Positions 51,893-60,329 of a stretch of 64,000 nt of DNA are shown in pieces (position 1 is the stretch's first letter; every line of letters begins with the position of its first letter). The translations under genes and the position numbers were made by a program. This DNA is from Streptomyces albogriseolus (GTDB lineage Bacteria; Actinomycetota; Actinomycetes; Streptomycetales; Streptomycetaceae). The stretch spans positions 46,079 through 110,078 of the forward strand of contig BMVA01000023.1 of NCBI GenBank assembly GCA_014650475.1, in the 5' to 3' direction. A model generated the notes under the pieces. The model did no database searches. It saw only the letters and a program-made list of their open reading frames with translations, and was not told where the DNA came from.

Positions 51893-52777
51893 CTACGCGG
51901 CGCGCTGTTCCTCTGGCGGCCGGGCCTCGTGGCAGGGCCCCGGACCCTCGCAGCAGCCGGCTGTCTCCGGGACAACCCCCCGCCGCTCGCCGCCGCCGGG
52001 CCTGGTGGCGCGCCGGGCGAGCCGCCCGAGGCGGGCCCTCCAGCCGGTCGGCGTCGGCGCCGGCGACGTAGGGGGACTGGTGAACACCGTGGCGTCCTCG
52101 ACGTCCACCTGCACCGGGACCGTGCCGTCGGCCAGGAGTACCTGCTCGTCGGTGGTGTCCAGGTGGACGGAGACCCGCACGGCCCTGGTGTCGGCGTCGA
52201 GGTAGGCGAACACGAGGACCCCGGCGATCTCGATGCAGGGCAGGCCCTCGTCGTCGGTCCCCTCCATCGGGTGGAAGACCGCAGCGCTGTTGGCCTCCGC
52301 GCAGGCCTGGCCGTCCGAGAGGCTCAGGCGGCGGGTTGAGGCCCCGTGGCGGAGGACGTCGTACGCGCGCAGCGTGTAGTCCTCGTCGCACCGATCCTCT
52401 ACAGGGCCGTAGTAGACGTCGACAGCCGTCCGGTCGTCGGCGGGAGGAAGAAGGGGCACGCCGTCGGTGCCTGCCACGTTGTCCCAGCAGCTGCGCACGT
52501 GCTGCGCCAGTGAGGCCAGCGCGGAGGCCTCGTCGGACCAGAGCGTCACCTCCTCGCTGCGCCGGTCCCACCGGCGCAGCACCCACGCCCGGCCGGCCCG
52601 CTGCGCCGTGAGGGCGGTGGGGACGGCGAAGCTGAAGCGGCTCAGCCAGCCGCTGAGGATGTCGGCGGTCTCCGCGCCCGGCCATTCGCCGGTGCGGGCC
52701 TGGAGGACGTCCATCAGTGTGGCCAGATCGATGATGGCCGCGCCTGCGGGCGTGGCCGGGTCTGGTGTGATCAGCAC
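51893..52777 (-). CDS. Hypothetical plasmid-type protein
   Basis: The 294-residue soluble protein has a central region with WVLRRWDRRSEEVTLWSDEA and a C-terminal basic stretch followed by CCEGPGPCHEARPPEEQ. No known domain is recognised. The GTG start has AAGGAG upstream. It lies upstream of ssb on the same strand, with P1 between them. Confidence 0.6.
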   Translation of the reverse strand: MLITPDPATPAGAAIIDLATLMDVLQARTGEWPGAETADILSGWLSRFSFAVPTALTAQRAGRAWVLRRWDRRSEEVTLWSDEASALASLAQHVRSCWDNVAGTDGVPLLPPADDRTAVDVYYGPVEDRCDEDYTLRAYDVLRHGASTRRLSLSDGQACAEANSAAVFHPMEGTDDEGLPCIEIAGVLVFAYLDADTRAVRVSVHLDTTDEQVLLADGTVPVQVDVEDATVFTSPPTSPAPTPTGWRARLGRLARRATRPGGGERRGVVPETAGCCEGPGPCHEARPPEEQRAA

Positions 52778-52828
52778 GGCGGGCTCCTTTACATGCGGTG
52801 TGCGGGGGGAGAGGGACAAGGAAGGTGG

Positions 52829-53338
52829 TCAGGACCCGTTCATGAGGGCGTTCCACAGGTCCATCAGGTGCTGCTGGCCGGGAGTGAGCGCCGCTGCGCG
52901 CAGCACGCGTGTGCGCAGGACGGGCACGTCGACGCTGATGCCGGCGGGCGCATCGGGCCTGCCGGGCGGGTGGACGAGACGGTAGGTCCGCGTGCGGATC
53001 ATCCAGGCCTCGTACCGGTCGGCGGGGCTGCCGCTGCGCGCGGTGTGGCCTTCGTCGGGGGAGCTGGAGGGGCACGGGCAGGACGGGTCGGTGCACGGGC
53101 GTCCGGCCGGGTGGCCGGCCAGGACCGGGCGGCGGTAGTGCGTCGCGGTGCCGTTGAGCATGGGGCAGTGCGCGGCGGTGTACGGCAGGCACTCGGGGTG
53201 GAGTGCCGGTTCGGGGGAACAGCCCTGGACGACGTCGGCCGGACGGACGATCAGGTAGCACCGCTCGTCCAGGGGCTGGCCGCAGATCTGGCACAGGCGC
53301 CGCAGGCGGCATGGCCGCCGTGGACCAGGGACACCCAC
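52829..53338 (-). CDS. Hypothetical Cys-rich (zinc ribbon-like) protein
   Basis: The 169-residue protein has CQICGQPLDERC near the N-terminus, HPECLPYTAAHC and CTDPSCPC, which suggest one or two zinc-binding knuckles. The rest is helical. The start is uncertain: the GTG used lacks a good site, while an ATG at 53397 with GGGAGAA upstream lies in another frame that stops after 45 codons. A frameshift between them is possible. Confidence 0.5.
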   Translation of the reverse strand: MGVPGPRRPCRLRRLCQICGQPLDERCYLIVRPADVVQGCSPEPALHPECLPYTAAHCPMLNGTATHYRRPVLAGHPAGRPCTDPSCPCPSSSPDEGHTARSGSPADRYEAWMIRTRTYRLVHPPGRPDAPAGISVDVPVLRTRVLRAAALTPGQQHLMDLWNALMNGS

Positions 53339-53512
53339 GGCACGACCAGACCGCCCGCCAGCGGCCGGCGCGCACAGCGTTGGGGTATCGAGTGCATCTG
53401 TCTTCTCCCTCGGATCGCGGGTGGGACAACTAGGCCTCAGTTGCTGGAGGGTGGCGGCCGTCCCGCCCCGCCCGCCGGACAGGGCGGGACGGGCGGGACG
53501 GCCAGGGGGCGG

Positions 53513-54109
53513 TCAGCCGTGTGGTGTGGTCGCCTCTGCCGCGGCGGATCCGGCTGCCGGGCGGGGCCATTGCCAGTCGCCGTGGTGGAGGTCCGTCCAG
53601 CGGCACGCGCCGTCCGGGTTCCACTGCACGCGCACGGGCCCCCAGCCGCCGACCGGGTCGGTGCGGCGGATTGCCGCCGGGCTGCCGAGGAGGTGGGTAC
53701 GCCGCAGGTTGCTGCCGTCCAGTTGCGGAGCCTGGCCGAGTTGGTCCAGGGCCTGTAGCACGTCGGCGAGCAGTGCCCAGAGCTGGTCGGGGTCCTGGGG
53801 CAGATTGCGGATGCGCTGGTTGGAGGTGACGATCCGTCGGGCGGCCTCGTCGCCGCGGCGGTACCAGATGCCGCCGCCTGGCACCGCCCGCACGGCGGTG
53901 CTCAGCTCCTTCACGTCCGGCCTGGCCGGTTCTCCGGGACGGGTGAGGATGCGGAACGTCTCACCCATCCCCAGGTAGTACGCGGCTTCGTGCGCCGGCT
54001 TCAGCGGGCCGTTGCCCTGGTCGGCGGGTGACGGCTCTGGCAGGGGCGCACCGCTCATGTCGCTGGCGTACGTTCGGGCGGCTGCAACGGCGCCTGGGGA
54101 GATGACCAT
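53513..54109 (-). CDS. Hypothetical protein
   Basis: The 198-residue soluble protein has a helical middle (PQDPDQLWALLADVLQALDQ) and a C-terminal part with VGGWGPVRVQWNPDGACRWTD. No family is recognised. AGAGG lies upstream of the ATG. It is one of a run of leftward unknown genes spaced by 80-140 bp. Confidence 0.55.
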   Translation of the reverse strand: MVISPGAVAAARTYASDMSGAPLPEPSPADQGNGPLKPAHEAAYYLGMGETFRILTRPGEPARPDVKELSTAVRAVPGGGIWYRRGDEAARRIVTSNQRIRNLPQDPDQLWALLADVLQALDQLGQAPQLDGSNLRRTHLLGSPAAIRRTDPVGGWGPVRVQWNPDGACRWTDLHHGDWQWPRPAAGSAAAEATTPHG

Positions 54110-54246
54110 GGGTGCCTCTGCTTTCTCAAGGGCTGACGGGGGAGTGGCCGTGCTCTGACGGCTGGCATCGCCGGGCTCGAATCGGCGGCCTGTCGGCGCG
54201 GTCCCCTGGGGGCAGCACAGCCTGCTGCCCCCAGGGGCCGGTGTTC

Positions 54247-54621
54247 TCAGGAGTCGGCCGGGTCGGTGAGCTCGATGCAGGCGGCCGGGACCTTGGCGAG
54301 CCGGTACCGCTTCTCGCCGTCGGCGACGCGGAAGCGGGTGTTGCTCGGGTCGCGGCGCAGCCGCTCGGTGGAGGCTTCGTCCAGCAGGAAGTCGAAGCGG
54401 CTGCGCGTGCGGTTGGGCTGCTGGACGGTGCCGGTCAGCAGGCGCAGGCACGCCGGGGTGATCGTCGTGCCGATCCGGGCGGTGCGGCCGGGAGTGATGA
54501 CCGGGCGCTTGGCGGCGTCCAGCTGGATCAGGCGGTTGGTGGCGGCCTCCTGGAGAGCGGCCACGGAGACGACGTCGGGCAGCTCGCTGATGAAGGCGCG
54601 GACCTCGGCAAGGGTGGGCAT
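54247..54621 (-). CDS. Hypothetical protein
   Basis: The 124-residue protein opens MPTLAEVRAFISELPDVVSV and contains AALQEAATNRLIQLDAAKRP and FRVADGEKRYRLAKVPAACI, a mixed alpha/beta pattern. No known domain. AGAGG lies 8 nt before the ATG. Confidence 0.55.
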   Translation of the reverse strand: MPTLAEVRAFISELPDVVSVAALQEAATNRLIQLDAAKRPVITPGRTARIGTTITPACLRLLTGTVQQPNRTRSRFDFLLDEASTERLRRDPSNTRFRVADGEKRYRLAKVPAACIELTDPADS

Positions 54622-54746
54622 GGGTGTGTCCTCTCTCGGGTCTGTGGTGCGGGGGACCGGACGTGAGGCGCCCGGCGGGAACCGGCGCCACGGGTGGGCC
54701 GGGGCGGCGGGCACCGGCTGTGCGGTGCCCGCCGGGTGCACGGCGG

Positions 54747-55070
54747 TCAGCCGAGCGGGTAGAGCACCAGGGCGGCGCGGGCGTCGGCCGGAACCTTCGG
54801 GAACAGCGCGCGCAGCCCGGCGTCTGCCGCGAGTTCGCTCTCCAGCGGGTACACCTCACCAGTCAGCTCGTAGACGGGGGAGTACCGGCCGATCGCGTAG
54901 GTGCTGAACGGCGAGTAGAGGTTGCCCTCGGTGTCGCGGGAGAGCACGACCAGGGTGTCGCCCGGGAGACGGGCCCAGTCATTGCCGACCAGTCGCCGCA
55001 GCACATCCAGGGTGAGCGGCTGGTCGCCATCGACCGGCTGGGCGGGATCGGCGGTGCCGGACTTGTGCAT
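54747..55070 (-). CDS. Hypothetical protein downstream of the ParB-like gene
   Basis: The 107-residue protein contains PLTLDVLRRLVGNDWARLPG and LVVLSRDTEGNLYSPFSTY, which reads like a small beta-rich domain. GGAG lies 7 nt before the ATG. It follows the ParB-like gene by about 85 bp and may be co-transcribed. Family unknown. Confidence 0.55.
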   Translation of the reverse strand: MHKSGTADPAQPVDGDQPLTLDVLRRLVGNDWARLPGDTLVVLSRDTEGNLYSPFSTYAIGRYSPVYELTGEVYPLESELAADAGLRALFPKVPADARAALVLYPLG

Positions 55071-55154
55071 GACGGACTCCAAGCGGGTCTCGCTCGTGCG
55101 TGGGTGGGGGGCCGGGCACGTGGTGCCCGGCCGTGGGGTGATGTCCGGGGCGGC

Positions 55155-56702
55155 TCAGGCGGCGGAATCGTCCCCCGGGGCCTCGCCCCGGTGCGCGGCG
55201 ACGGCCTGTTCCTCGACCTCGGACAGCCGGTAACTGCCCTTGTCGTCCTGGCCGAGCTTTTCCAGCAGCAGCAGGTAGGAGGCCTGTTCGGGGGTGGGGT
55301 TCTCCCACAGGAAGCTGACCTGCATGCGGGCGGCGTTCCAGCCCTTCGGGTCACGCATGTCGCGCTCGAAGGCGGCGGCGACGTGCGCGAACAGCACGTG
55401 GGCCATGCGGGCCTTGGACAGGGTCGCTAGCTCCGACAGCCGCACCCGCTCGAAAGGGCTGTCGGGCAGCTTCACGCCCAGCAACTGGGCGACGTCCTCG
55501 GCCTCCTGCCGCTGCGCCCACTTGCCGTAGAAGGAGGGGAGGTCCAGCAGCACGGTCAGGGCGAACCGCCAGGCTTCCTCCGGCAGGGCCTTGCTGCCGC
55601 GCACCAGCCGGGCAACGAACTCCTTGCGGGGCCCGGCGGCAGCCTTCCAGGCCCGGTTGCAGGCGGTGATGCGTGCCCGCTCGGCGGCCTTCTCCTCGTC
55701 CTCGGGCGTCTTGACCGGCTTCGGCTTCGGGCGCACCTTGTGACCGTGCGCGGCTGGGTCGGCGCAGTACCAGATGGGCTGGTGCTCGTCGTCGAGCCGG
55801 GCGCTGTGGCCGGGGCAGCCCTTGTGCCCGTTCTCGTCCAGCGGGTTGCCCAGCGGCGTGGTCAGCTCCGACAGCGGCCGGGCGGTGTCCTTCTCCCCGT
55901 ACGGGCGGTGCGTGGGCAGCAGGGGCACGCCCGCCTTCTCCAGAGCCGCGACGGCCTTCCTGCGGGCGTTCAGGTCGTCCTGTTCGGCCTTGAGCAGCGC
56001 GAGCTCCTGGTCCCAGTGGCCGCGCCCGCCGCCCTCCTCCGCCTCGTCCCGGGCCAGTGCCCGCAGGAGACGGTCCTGCGCGCGGGGCACGTCCTCGACC
56101 TCGGCGAGCTGCGAGAGCTGTTCGAGGTCCATGCCCCCGGCGGAGGCCCGGCGCAGCGTGGCGTCATCGAGCTGCTGCGCACGGCCCAGCCGCTTGCCGG
56201 TGCCGCGCTTGAGGCCCAGGGCCCGCGCGGCCTGCTTCTGCTCTACCTCGTCCATCCCGATCAGCGACAGTTCGGCGGCCTTGAGAGTGTCCTTGGGGGA
56301 CATGCCCTGCCGCTGGTGGTTCTCGATCAGGGACAGGAACCGCGTCCAGGCGTCCCGGCCGACCAGATCCGCGCGCACGTACGCCTTGATCTGCCGCCTG
56401 GGGTGGCCCTCCGCCTCGGCGGCGGCGTTGGCGATCTGCGCGGCCTGGGTGCGCCGCCAGCCCTTGAACGCGCCGTAGGTGCCGTCCGGGCGGGGGCGGA
56501 CGCTGACCGGGTCCTGGACGCCCACGGCCTTGACGGAGTTGATCAGGTCGGTGTCGGGCTCGGTGTCCGTCTCGCGGGCGTTGCACTCGTCGCGCGTGAT
56601 CGCGTCCGGGTCGAGCAGGACTGCGGTGAGGCTCGTCTCGTCGGCGTCGACCGGGGCGGTCTCGGCCGTCTCGGCGGTGGGGGACTCGGTGACTGTGGCC
56701 AT
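55155..56702 (-). CDS. ParB/sulfiredoxin-fold (ParB-like) protein
   Basis: The 515-residue protein has an N-terminal ParB-like domain (about residues 28-115) with INSVKAVGVQDPVSVRPRP and the GAFKGWRRTQAAQIA box, in the place of the usual GERRW motif. A helix-turn-helix region follows (GMSPKDTLKAAELSL, ARALGLKRGTGKRLG). The C-terminal 250 residues are unknown, with a Cys/His pair (GCPGHSAR, WYCADPAAHGH). It may act in plasmid partition or as a CTP-dependent regulator. AAGGAGG precedes the ATG; promoter P2 lies upstream. Confidence 0.8.
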   Translation of the reverse strand: MATVTESPTAETAETAPVDADETSLTAVLLDPDAITRDECNARETDTEPDTDLINSVKAVGVQDPVSVRPRPDGTYGAFKGWRRTQAAQIANAAAEAEGHPRRQIKAYVRADLVGRDAWTRFLSLIENHQRQGMSPKDTLKAAELSLIGMDEVEQKQAARALGLKRGTGKRLGRAQQLDDATLRRASAGGMDLEQLSQLAEVEDVPRAQDRLLRALARDEAEEGGGRGHWDQELALLKAEQDDLNARRKAVAALEKAGVPLLPTHRPYGEKDTARPLSELTTPLGNPLDENGHKGCPGHSARLDDEHQPIWYCADPAAHGHKVRPKPKPVKTPEDEEKAAERARITACNRAWKAAAGPRKEFVARLVRGSKALPEEAWRFALTVLLDLPSFYGKWAQRQEAEDVAQLLGVKLPDSPFERVRLSELATLSKARMAHVLFAHVAAAFERDMRDPKGWNAARMQVSFLWENPTPEQASYLLLLEKLGQDDKGSYRLSEVEEQAVAAHRGEAPGDDSAA

Positions 56703-56774
56703 GTCTGGCCTCCTTGTGCTGGGTTGACGGACTTTCAGCGGTGTCGGGAGGGCGCCACCCTCTCGACGTGTTCC

Positions 56775-56827
56775 ATAATACTTCACTTTGAGGGTGGGGC
56801 AACTGAATTGCTCGACGCTGCCTCGCT
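56775..56827 (-). promoter_or_regulatory. Promoter P2 with operator, upstream of the ParB-like gene
   Basis: Reverse strand: TTGCCC (56797-56802), 16-bp spacer, TATTAT (56775-56780), then GGAAC. The TGCCCCACC operator arm overlaps the -35 (56793-56801); a weak second arm (6 of 9 bases) lies at 56819-56827. Distance to the start codon is about 70 bp. Confidence 0.65.
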
Positions 56828-56842
56828 GGTTGGAAGTGCAGG

Positions 56843-57025
56843 TCAGGAAGCCTTGCGGCGCCGCGCCGCATGTACGGAGCAGGCGTATACGGCGCGGCTT
56901 CCGCCCCGGAGGCGAGGGATGGTGGTCACCTGCTCGGTGCAGGGTAGGCCGCAGTCGACGCATCTGCGGTCGGTATCGGCCGTGAGGGCCGGCGGGAGCG
57001 GCGGGGGCATGGCGGGTCGGGGCAT
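56843..57025 (-). CDS. 60-residue zinc-knuckle microprotein
   Basis: The small protein has CVDCGLPCTEQV and a later Cys/His (YACSVHAARR) that together form a plausible zinc site. The N-terminus is Pro-rich. GAGAGG precedes the ATG, and promoter P3 lies about 110 bp upstream, so this is a real expressed unit despite its size. Function unknown. Confidence 0.55.
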   Translation of the reverse strand: MPRPAMPPPLPPALTADTDRRCVDCGLPCTEQVTTIPRLRGGSRAVYACSVHAARRRKAS

Positions 57026-57133
57026 GGCGGGACCTCTCTCATGGCCGGGAATGGGGGTCTGGGTGGGGCCAGCCGTCTGTGCGGAGTTGCCGTCGGCGGC
57101 TCCGGCGTGGGGGCATCAGGCGTAGCGAGTTTC

Positions 57134-57186
57134 ATAATACCTACTGCTGGCGGTGGGGCAACGGGTTTTCCTGGCGCTACCCCACC
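57134..57186 (-). promoter_or_regulatory. Promoter P3 with operator, upstream of the zinc microprotein
   Basis: Reverse strand: TTGCCC (57156-57161), 16-bp spacer, TATTAT (57134-57139), then GAAAC. Operator arms lie at 57152-57160 and 57178-57186 (8 of 9 paired) with a 17-bp spacer. The upstream arm sits just before the -35. Confidence 0.7.
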
Positions 57187-57208
57187 GTCGACGGCTACGG
57201 ACCGGCGG

Positions 57209-57697
57209 TCAGGTGCTGATGCGGGTGACTGCGCGGGTGGGGAGGTGGACGCGCAGGATGTCCCCGTGGTCGGGCGGGTCCAGTACCGCGAGCCGGTTGA
57301 GCGCCGCGGTCAGTTCGGGGTCGGCGAAGACCTCTTCCGCCAGCGCGGCTTCCCCGACAGGCACGGCGGTCACCGTGGTCCGGGTGGGCCGGAGATCCGG
57401 AATGGCCTCGGTGTCCGAGAGGGCGGCGACGAAGGGACTCCAGCCCAGGCGCATGCCGTCGGCTGCGCGCCGTTCCGTGGTGGTGAAGTAGGCGGCCACT
57501 GCCGGGCGTCCGTCCCCGGGCTGCCCGGCCGCGAATGCCTTGACCCGGCTCACCAGCACCTGCCGCCACGCCTCCGGTGGCCGCCAGTGCCGCGATGACC
57601 AGCGCGTCCAGTTCCCTGGGGCGAGTTCACGCAGCGCCTCCCGGACTGGATGCTCGGTCGGGGCGGTCAGTAGTTCGGCAAGTTCCAAAGGCCTCAT
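57209..57697 (-). CDS. Hypothetical protein
   Basis: The 162-residue soluble protein has PLELAELLTAPTEHPVREAL at the start, a Trp-rich stretch (NWTRWSSRHWRPPEAW) and a beta-rich C-terminus. No family is recognised. It ends 22 bp before the operator of P3. The ATG has no strong ribosome binding site. Confidence 0.5.
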   Translation of the reverse strand: MRPLELAELLTAPTEHPVREALRELAPGNWTRWSSRHWRPPEAWRQVLVSRVKAFAAGQPGDGRPAVAAYFTTTERRAADGMRLGWSPFVAALSDTEAIPDLRPTRTTVTAVPVGEAALAEEVFADPELTAALNRLAVLDPPDHGDILRVHLPTRAVTRIST

Positions 57698-57738
57698 GGG
57701 CGTTGTCCTGTTCGGTCGGAGGGAGGGGGCCGGCGCTG

Positions 57739-57985
57739 TCAGTCGCGAGACAGCGGCGTGTGTGCGGAGAAGACGTAGTGACCGAGCTCGCGCAGTGCGC
57801 CGGCGGTGCGGTCCACGGCCTCGGAGCTGTGATCGGTCGGGCGGGTGTAGGCCTCGATGTCGCTGTTCCAGGTGAACCCCTGGGCAGTGAGCGTCTCTTC
57901 GGTGCCGGGGGTGAGGTCTTCGGGGGAGCGGGGGGGGGGGGGCGGCCACCAGGCCGTGGATTGGGTCGGGCGTGACCAGGAACAC
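57739..57985 (-). pseudogene. Small hypothetical gene split by a 13-G tract
   Basis: A GTG with AAAGGAG upstream starts VFLVTPDPIHGLVAAPPP. The downstream half (SPEDLTPGTEETLTAQGFTW, ending FSAHTPLSRD) is in another frame. The two frames meet at a run of 13 G (57930-57942), where loss or gain of one base would restore an approximately 80-residue protein. The shift may be a sequencing error, decay or true slippage. Confidence 0.5.
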
Positions 57986-58053
57986 CGGAAGCTCCTTTCA
58001 GTGCGGGCCACCCCGGTGGCGGGCGGCCCGCAGGCTGGTGGGGATGGGATGGG

Positions 58054-58316
58054 TCAGTGGGCGACGGTGACGGTGTAGTCGGCCTCCAGGACGGCGAGGG
58101 CGGCACGGATGGCGGCGCGGGTCTCCGGGCTCGGGGCCGAGTACGGGAAGTCGTCCAGGGCGCGCACGGCGTCGTCCAGGTGGTCGTCTGGCATCGGCAG
58201 CACGTGGCGAACGCTTCGCGGGCGGTGGGCGGCAGTGCCGCGATTCCGGCCGTGAAGCGGCGGGCGGGGATACGCAGGCGGGCCGGTCGCAGGGCACGGC
58301 GCAGCGCTCGCAGCAT
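58054..58316 (-). pseudogene. Small hypothetical gene with a one-base frameshift
   Basis: The ATG has GAGGAG upstream and starts MLRALRRALRPARLRI up to PPTAREAF. The next frame continues RHVLPMPDDHLDDAVRALDD and ends EADYTVTVAH. One extra C near 58205 would join them into a protein of about 87 residues. Family unknown. Confidence 0.5.
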
Positions 58317-58325
58317 GGCAACTCC

Positions 58326-58511
58326 TCAGAACTCGGGTCGGGCAGGCGACGTGAACGATTGGGTGGTGTGGCGCTCGGCGTCGGCGCGGGCGTCTTCGGC
58401 GGTGTATCCGGTGTCGCACCACGCCCGGCAGAGCTGGCCGGGCGGCGCGCCGCAGGTCTCGCAGCGCTCGTCGAAGTCCTCGGGACGGAACGGCGGCGGT
58501 GGGCTGCTCAT
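58326..58511 (-). CDS. 61-residue Cys-rich microprotein
   Basis: The protein contains CETCGAPPGQLCRAWCDTG, four Cys residues spaced like a zinc ribbon, then a helical AEDARADAERHT tail. Its ATG overlaps the stop of the upstream gene (ATGA), so it is translated together with it. Similar small proteins are common on actinobacterial plasmids and phages; function unknown. Confidence 0.55.
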   Translation of the reverse strand: MSSPPPPFRPEDFDERCETCGAPPGQLCRAWCDTGYTAEDARADAERHTTQSFTSPARPEF

Positions 58512-58798
58512 GCCGCGTCCCTGATGTGCTCCGCTACCTGGCGGGCGGACAGGACGGGGGTGGTGGTCATCAGAGCGGGGCAGCTGGTCTGCCAGATCTG
58601 CCTCGGGGCGGAGGGGGAGATCTGGAAGCTCGTGGCGGGGCTGATCCGCCATGTGCGGCCGTGGGAGTCGGTGACGGTGTAGGTCAGGAACTGGGGGGCG
58701 CCTTGCTGGCCGTTGTCGCTCCAGGTGAGGCCGGCGGCGGTGAGGGCACGGCCGAGCTGGGCGCAGCGTTCCGGTGTGGCGTGGCTGAACGTGGCCAC
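58508..58798 (-). CDS. Hypothetical protein
   Basis: The 96-residue protein opens VATFSHATPERCAQLGRALT and contains APQFLTYTVTDSHGRTWRI, a small alpha/beta pattern. The GTG is preferred because AGGAGGAG lies just upstream of it, inside a longer open frame. Coupled to the Cys-rich microprotein. Confidence 0.5.
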   Translation of the reverse strand: MATFSHATPERCAQLGRALTAAGLTWSDNGQQGAPQFLTYTVTDSHGRTWRISPATSFQISPSAPRQIWQTSCPALMTTTPVLSARQVAEHIRDAA

Positions 58799-58878
58799 GA
58801 GGTATCTCCTCCTGCTCAAGGGCATGCGAGGGCGGGCGCCGGGGCGGCTCGTCGCCCCGGCGCGGAGGCCACGGAGGC

Positions 58879-59709
58879 CTAGCGGCGGGTGAGATCGTTA
58901 CGGACACGCTCGCTGTCAGTGAGGCCGCGACGGCGCTGGCGAATCTGCTGGTTCCGCAGGCCGGCGGCCTCGGTCTCGGCGCGGCGGGCCTGGTCGTGTT
59001 CGCGACTGGCGGCGGTCAGGCAGTAGGGGGCCAGCCACTGCATGACGGAGACGTGGCGGGACAGTGAGCCGGGATAGTCGGCCAGCATCACCAGCAGCAC
59101 CGGGTGCGGGGAGGCGGTGAACCAGCGTGCAACGGTCCACCAGGCGGCCACGGCTGCGCGCCGGGCGGGGTGGGCGGCCCGGGCCTCCGCTTCGAGGCGC
59201 GCGGCTTCGGCCTGGTGGTGGGTGACCGACCAGTCCAGGAAGCGCAGCAGGGCGGGGGTGTCGCGCTCGCGGGAGGCGGTGAGGATGGCGGGCAGGTCCT
59301 CGCGCTGCATGACGTGCTCGGCGCAGGCACGCAGGACGGCGGTGAGCGTCGCGGCCGTCTTCGGGGACGGCTCGTGCCCGGCGGCGGTCTCCATCGGATA
59401 GACCGACACTTCGGGGCGGCCGACGACGTCGGTGTGCAGCCTCAGGCTTCCCCGGTAGCCGCTGCTGCCGCGGGCGAGGCGGGGCAGTGCGTCGTCGGGG
59501 GCGGTCGTCTGGTAGGCGTTGACGGGGCCGAGACAGGCGCGGACGGCGGTGAACCGGTCCCAGTGCTGGGGGTGGTGCGTGCCGGTGACGTGCACGCTGC
59601 CGCGCATCGCGCCGCCCAGCTCGAACACGACGGCGTCACCCCGGCGGAGGCCGGCGGTCGCGTGCACGGTGCCTGCGGGGGTCGCGACGGTCAGGCTGTC
59701 ACGGTTCAT
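58879..59709 (-). CDS. Hypothetical protein
   Basis: The 276-residue protein has an N-terminal beta region (TVATPAGTVHATAGLRRGD) and an extended helical C-terminal half rich in Ala/Arg (RLEAEARAAHPARRAAVAAW, ending in a basic RQRRRGLTDSERVRND). No family is recognised. GGAGG lies 8 nt before the ATG. Confidence 0.6.
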   Translation of the reverse strand: MNRDSLTVATPAGTVHATAGLRRGDAVVFELGGAMRGSVHVTGTHHPQHWDRFTAVRACLGPVNAYQTTAPDDALPRLARGSSGYRGSLRLHTDVVGRPEVSVYPMETAAGHEPSPKTAATLTAVLRACAEHVMQREDLPAILTASRERDTPALLRFLDWSVTHHQAEAARLEAEARAAHPARRAAVAAWWTVARWFTASPHPVLLVMLADYPGSLSRHVSVMQWLAPYCLTAASREHDQARRAETEAAGLRNQQIRQRRRGLTDSERVRNDLTRR

Positions 59710-59861
59710 GGACGGTGCCTCCTGGGCGTTCGCAGCGGTGGCTTTCGGCAGTGGGTCCCGGCAGGTGCCGGGGGCCGGTGGGGGAAGGCTCGGGGCCGGT
59801 GGCCGCTCGGGGCCGGTGCCGTCACCCGAGGCGACGGCACCGGCGTGCTTGCGGGTCTCGC

Positions 59862-60275
59862 CTAGCTCTCTGCCAGGAAGCGCGAAAGCTCCAGATCGAG
59901 GTTGAGGTGACCGCCTTCCGTGCCGGGCGGCACCGCGGCGTCCGTGCGCCGCAGGAAGGACTCCAGGACCTTCGCCGGGGCGTGGAGCAGGGCTTCACCC
60001 TCCTCGGACGCCAGGGCGATGCACACGACGTCCATGCCGTGACTGCGAGACGGCCAGATCTGGACGTCACCGATCCCGGTGGGGCGGTGGAGACCTTCGG
60101 CGAGAGACTCGCGGGCGAACACCCAGTCCACGGTGTCCTCGTCTCCGGTGTGGAAGGCAGCCTGCACGGCGTACGGGTCGGCCGTGTCGTAGCGCAGGCT
60201 CGCCGGGATAGGCAGGGAAGACTCACTCGACACAACGAGGCGCACGTGCAGCTCGCAAGTGACCGTGCTGTTCAT
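59862..60275 (-). CDS. SsgA-like (SALP) sporulation/cell-division protein
   Basis: The 137-residue protein matches the SsgA/SsgB family of sporulating actinomycetes: SLPIPASLRYDTADPYAVQA, FARESLAEGLHRPTG, IWPSRSHGMDVVCIALAS and ESFLRRTDAAVPPGTE. Members guide septum placement and peptidoglycan work during sporulation. Accessory copies occur on plasmids. ATG or a GTG two codons upstream is possible. Neighbours give no cell-division context. Confidence 0.9.
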   Translation of the reverse strand: MNSTVTCELHVRLVVSSESSLPIPASLRYDTADPYAVQAAFHTGDEDTVDWVFARESLAEGLHRPTGIGDVQIWPSRSHGMDVVCIALASEEGEALLHAPAKVLESFLRRTDAAVPPGTEGGHLNLDLELSRFLAES

Positions 60276-60329
60276 GAGCACCAGGGCCTTTCGCTCAGTG
60301 TGCGTTGCAGGTGAGAGACGGGCGCGGCC

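Noticed and set aside
53261-53397. Alternative ATG with strong ribosome binding site before the Cys-rich protein
   Set aside because: Its frame stops after 45 codons and lacks the Cys motifs; kept only as a hint of a possible frameshift.
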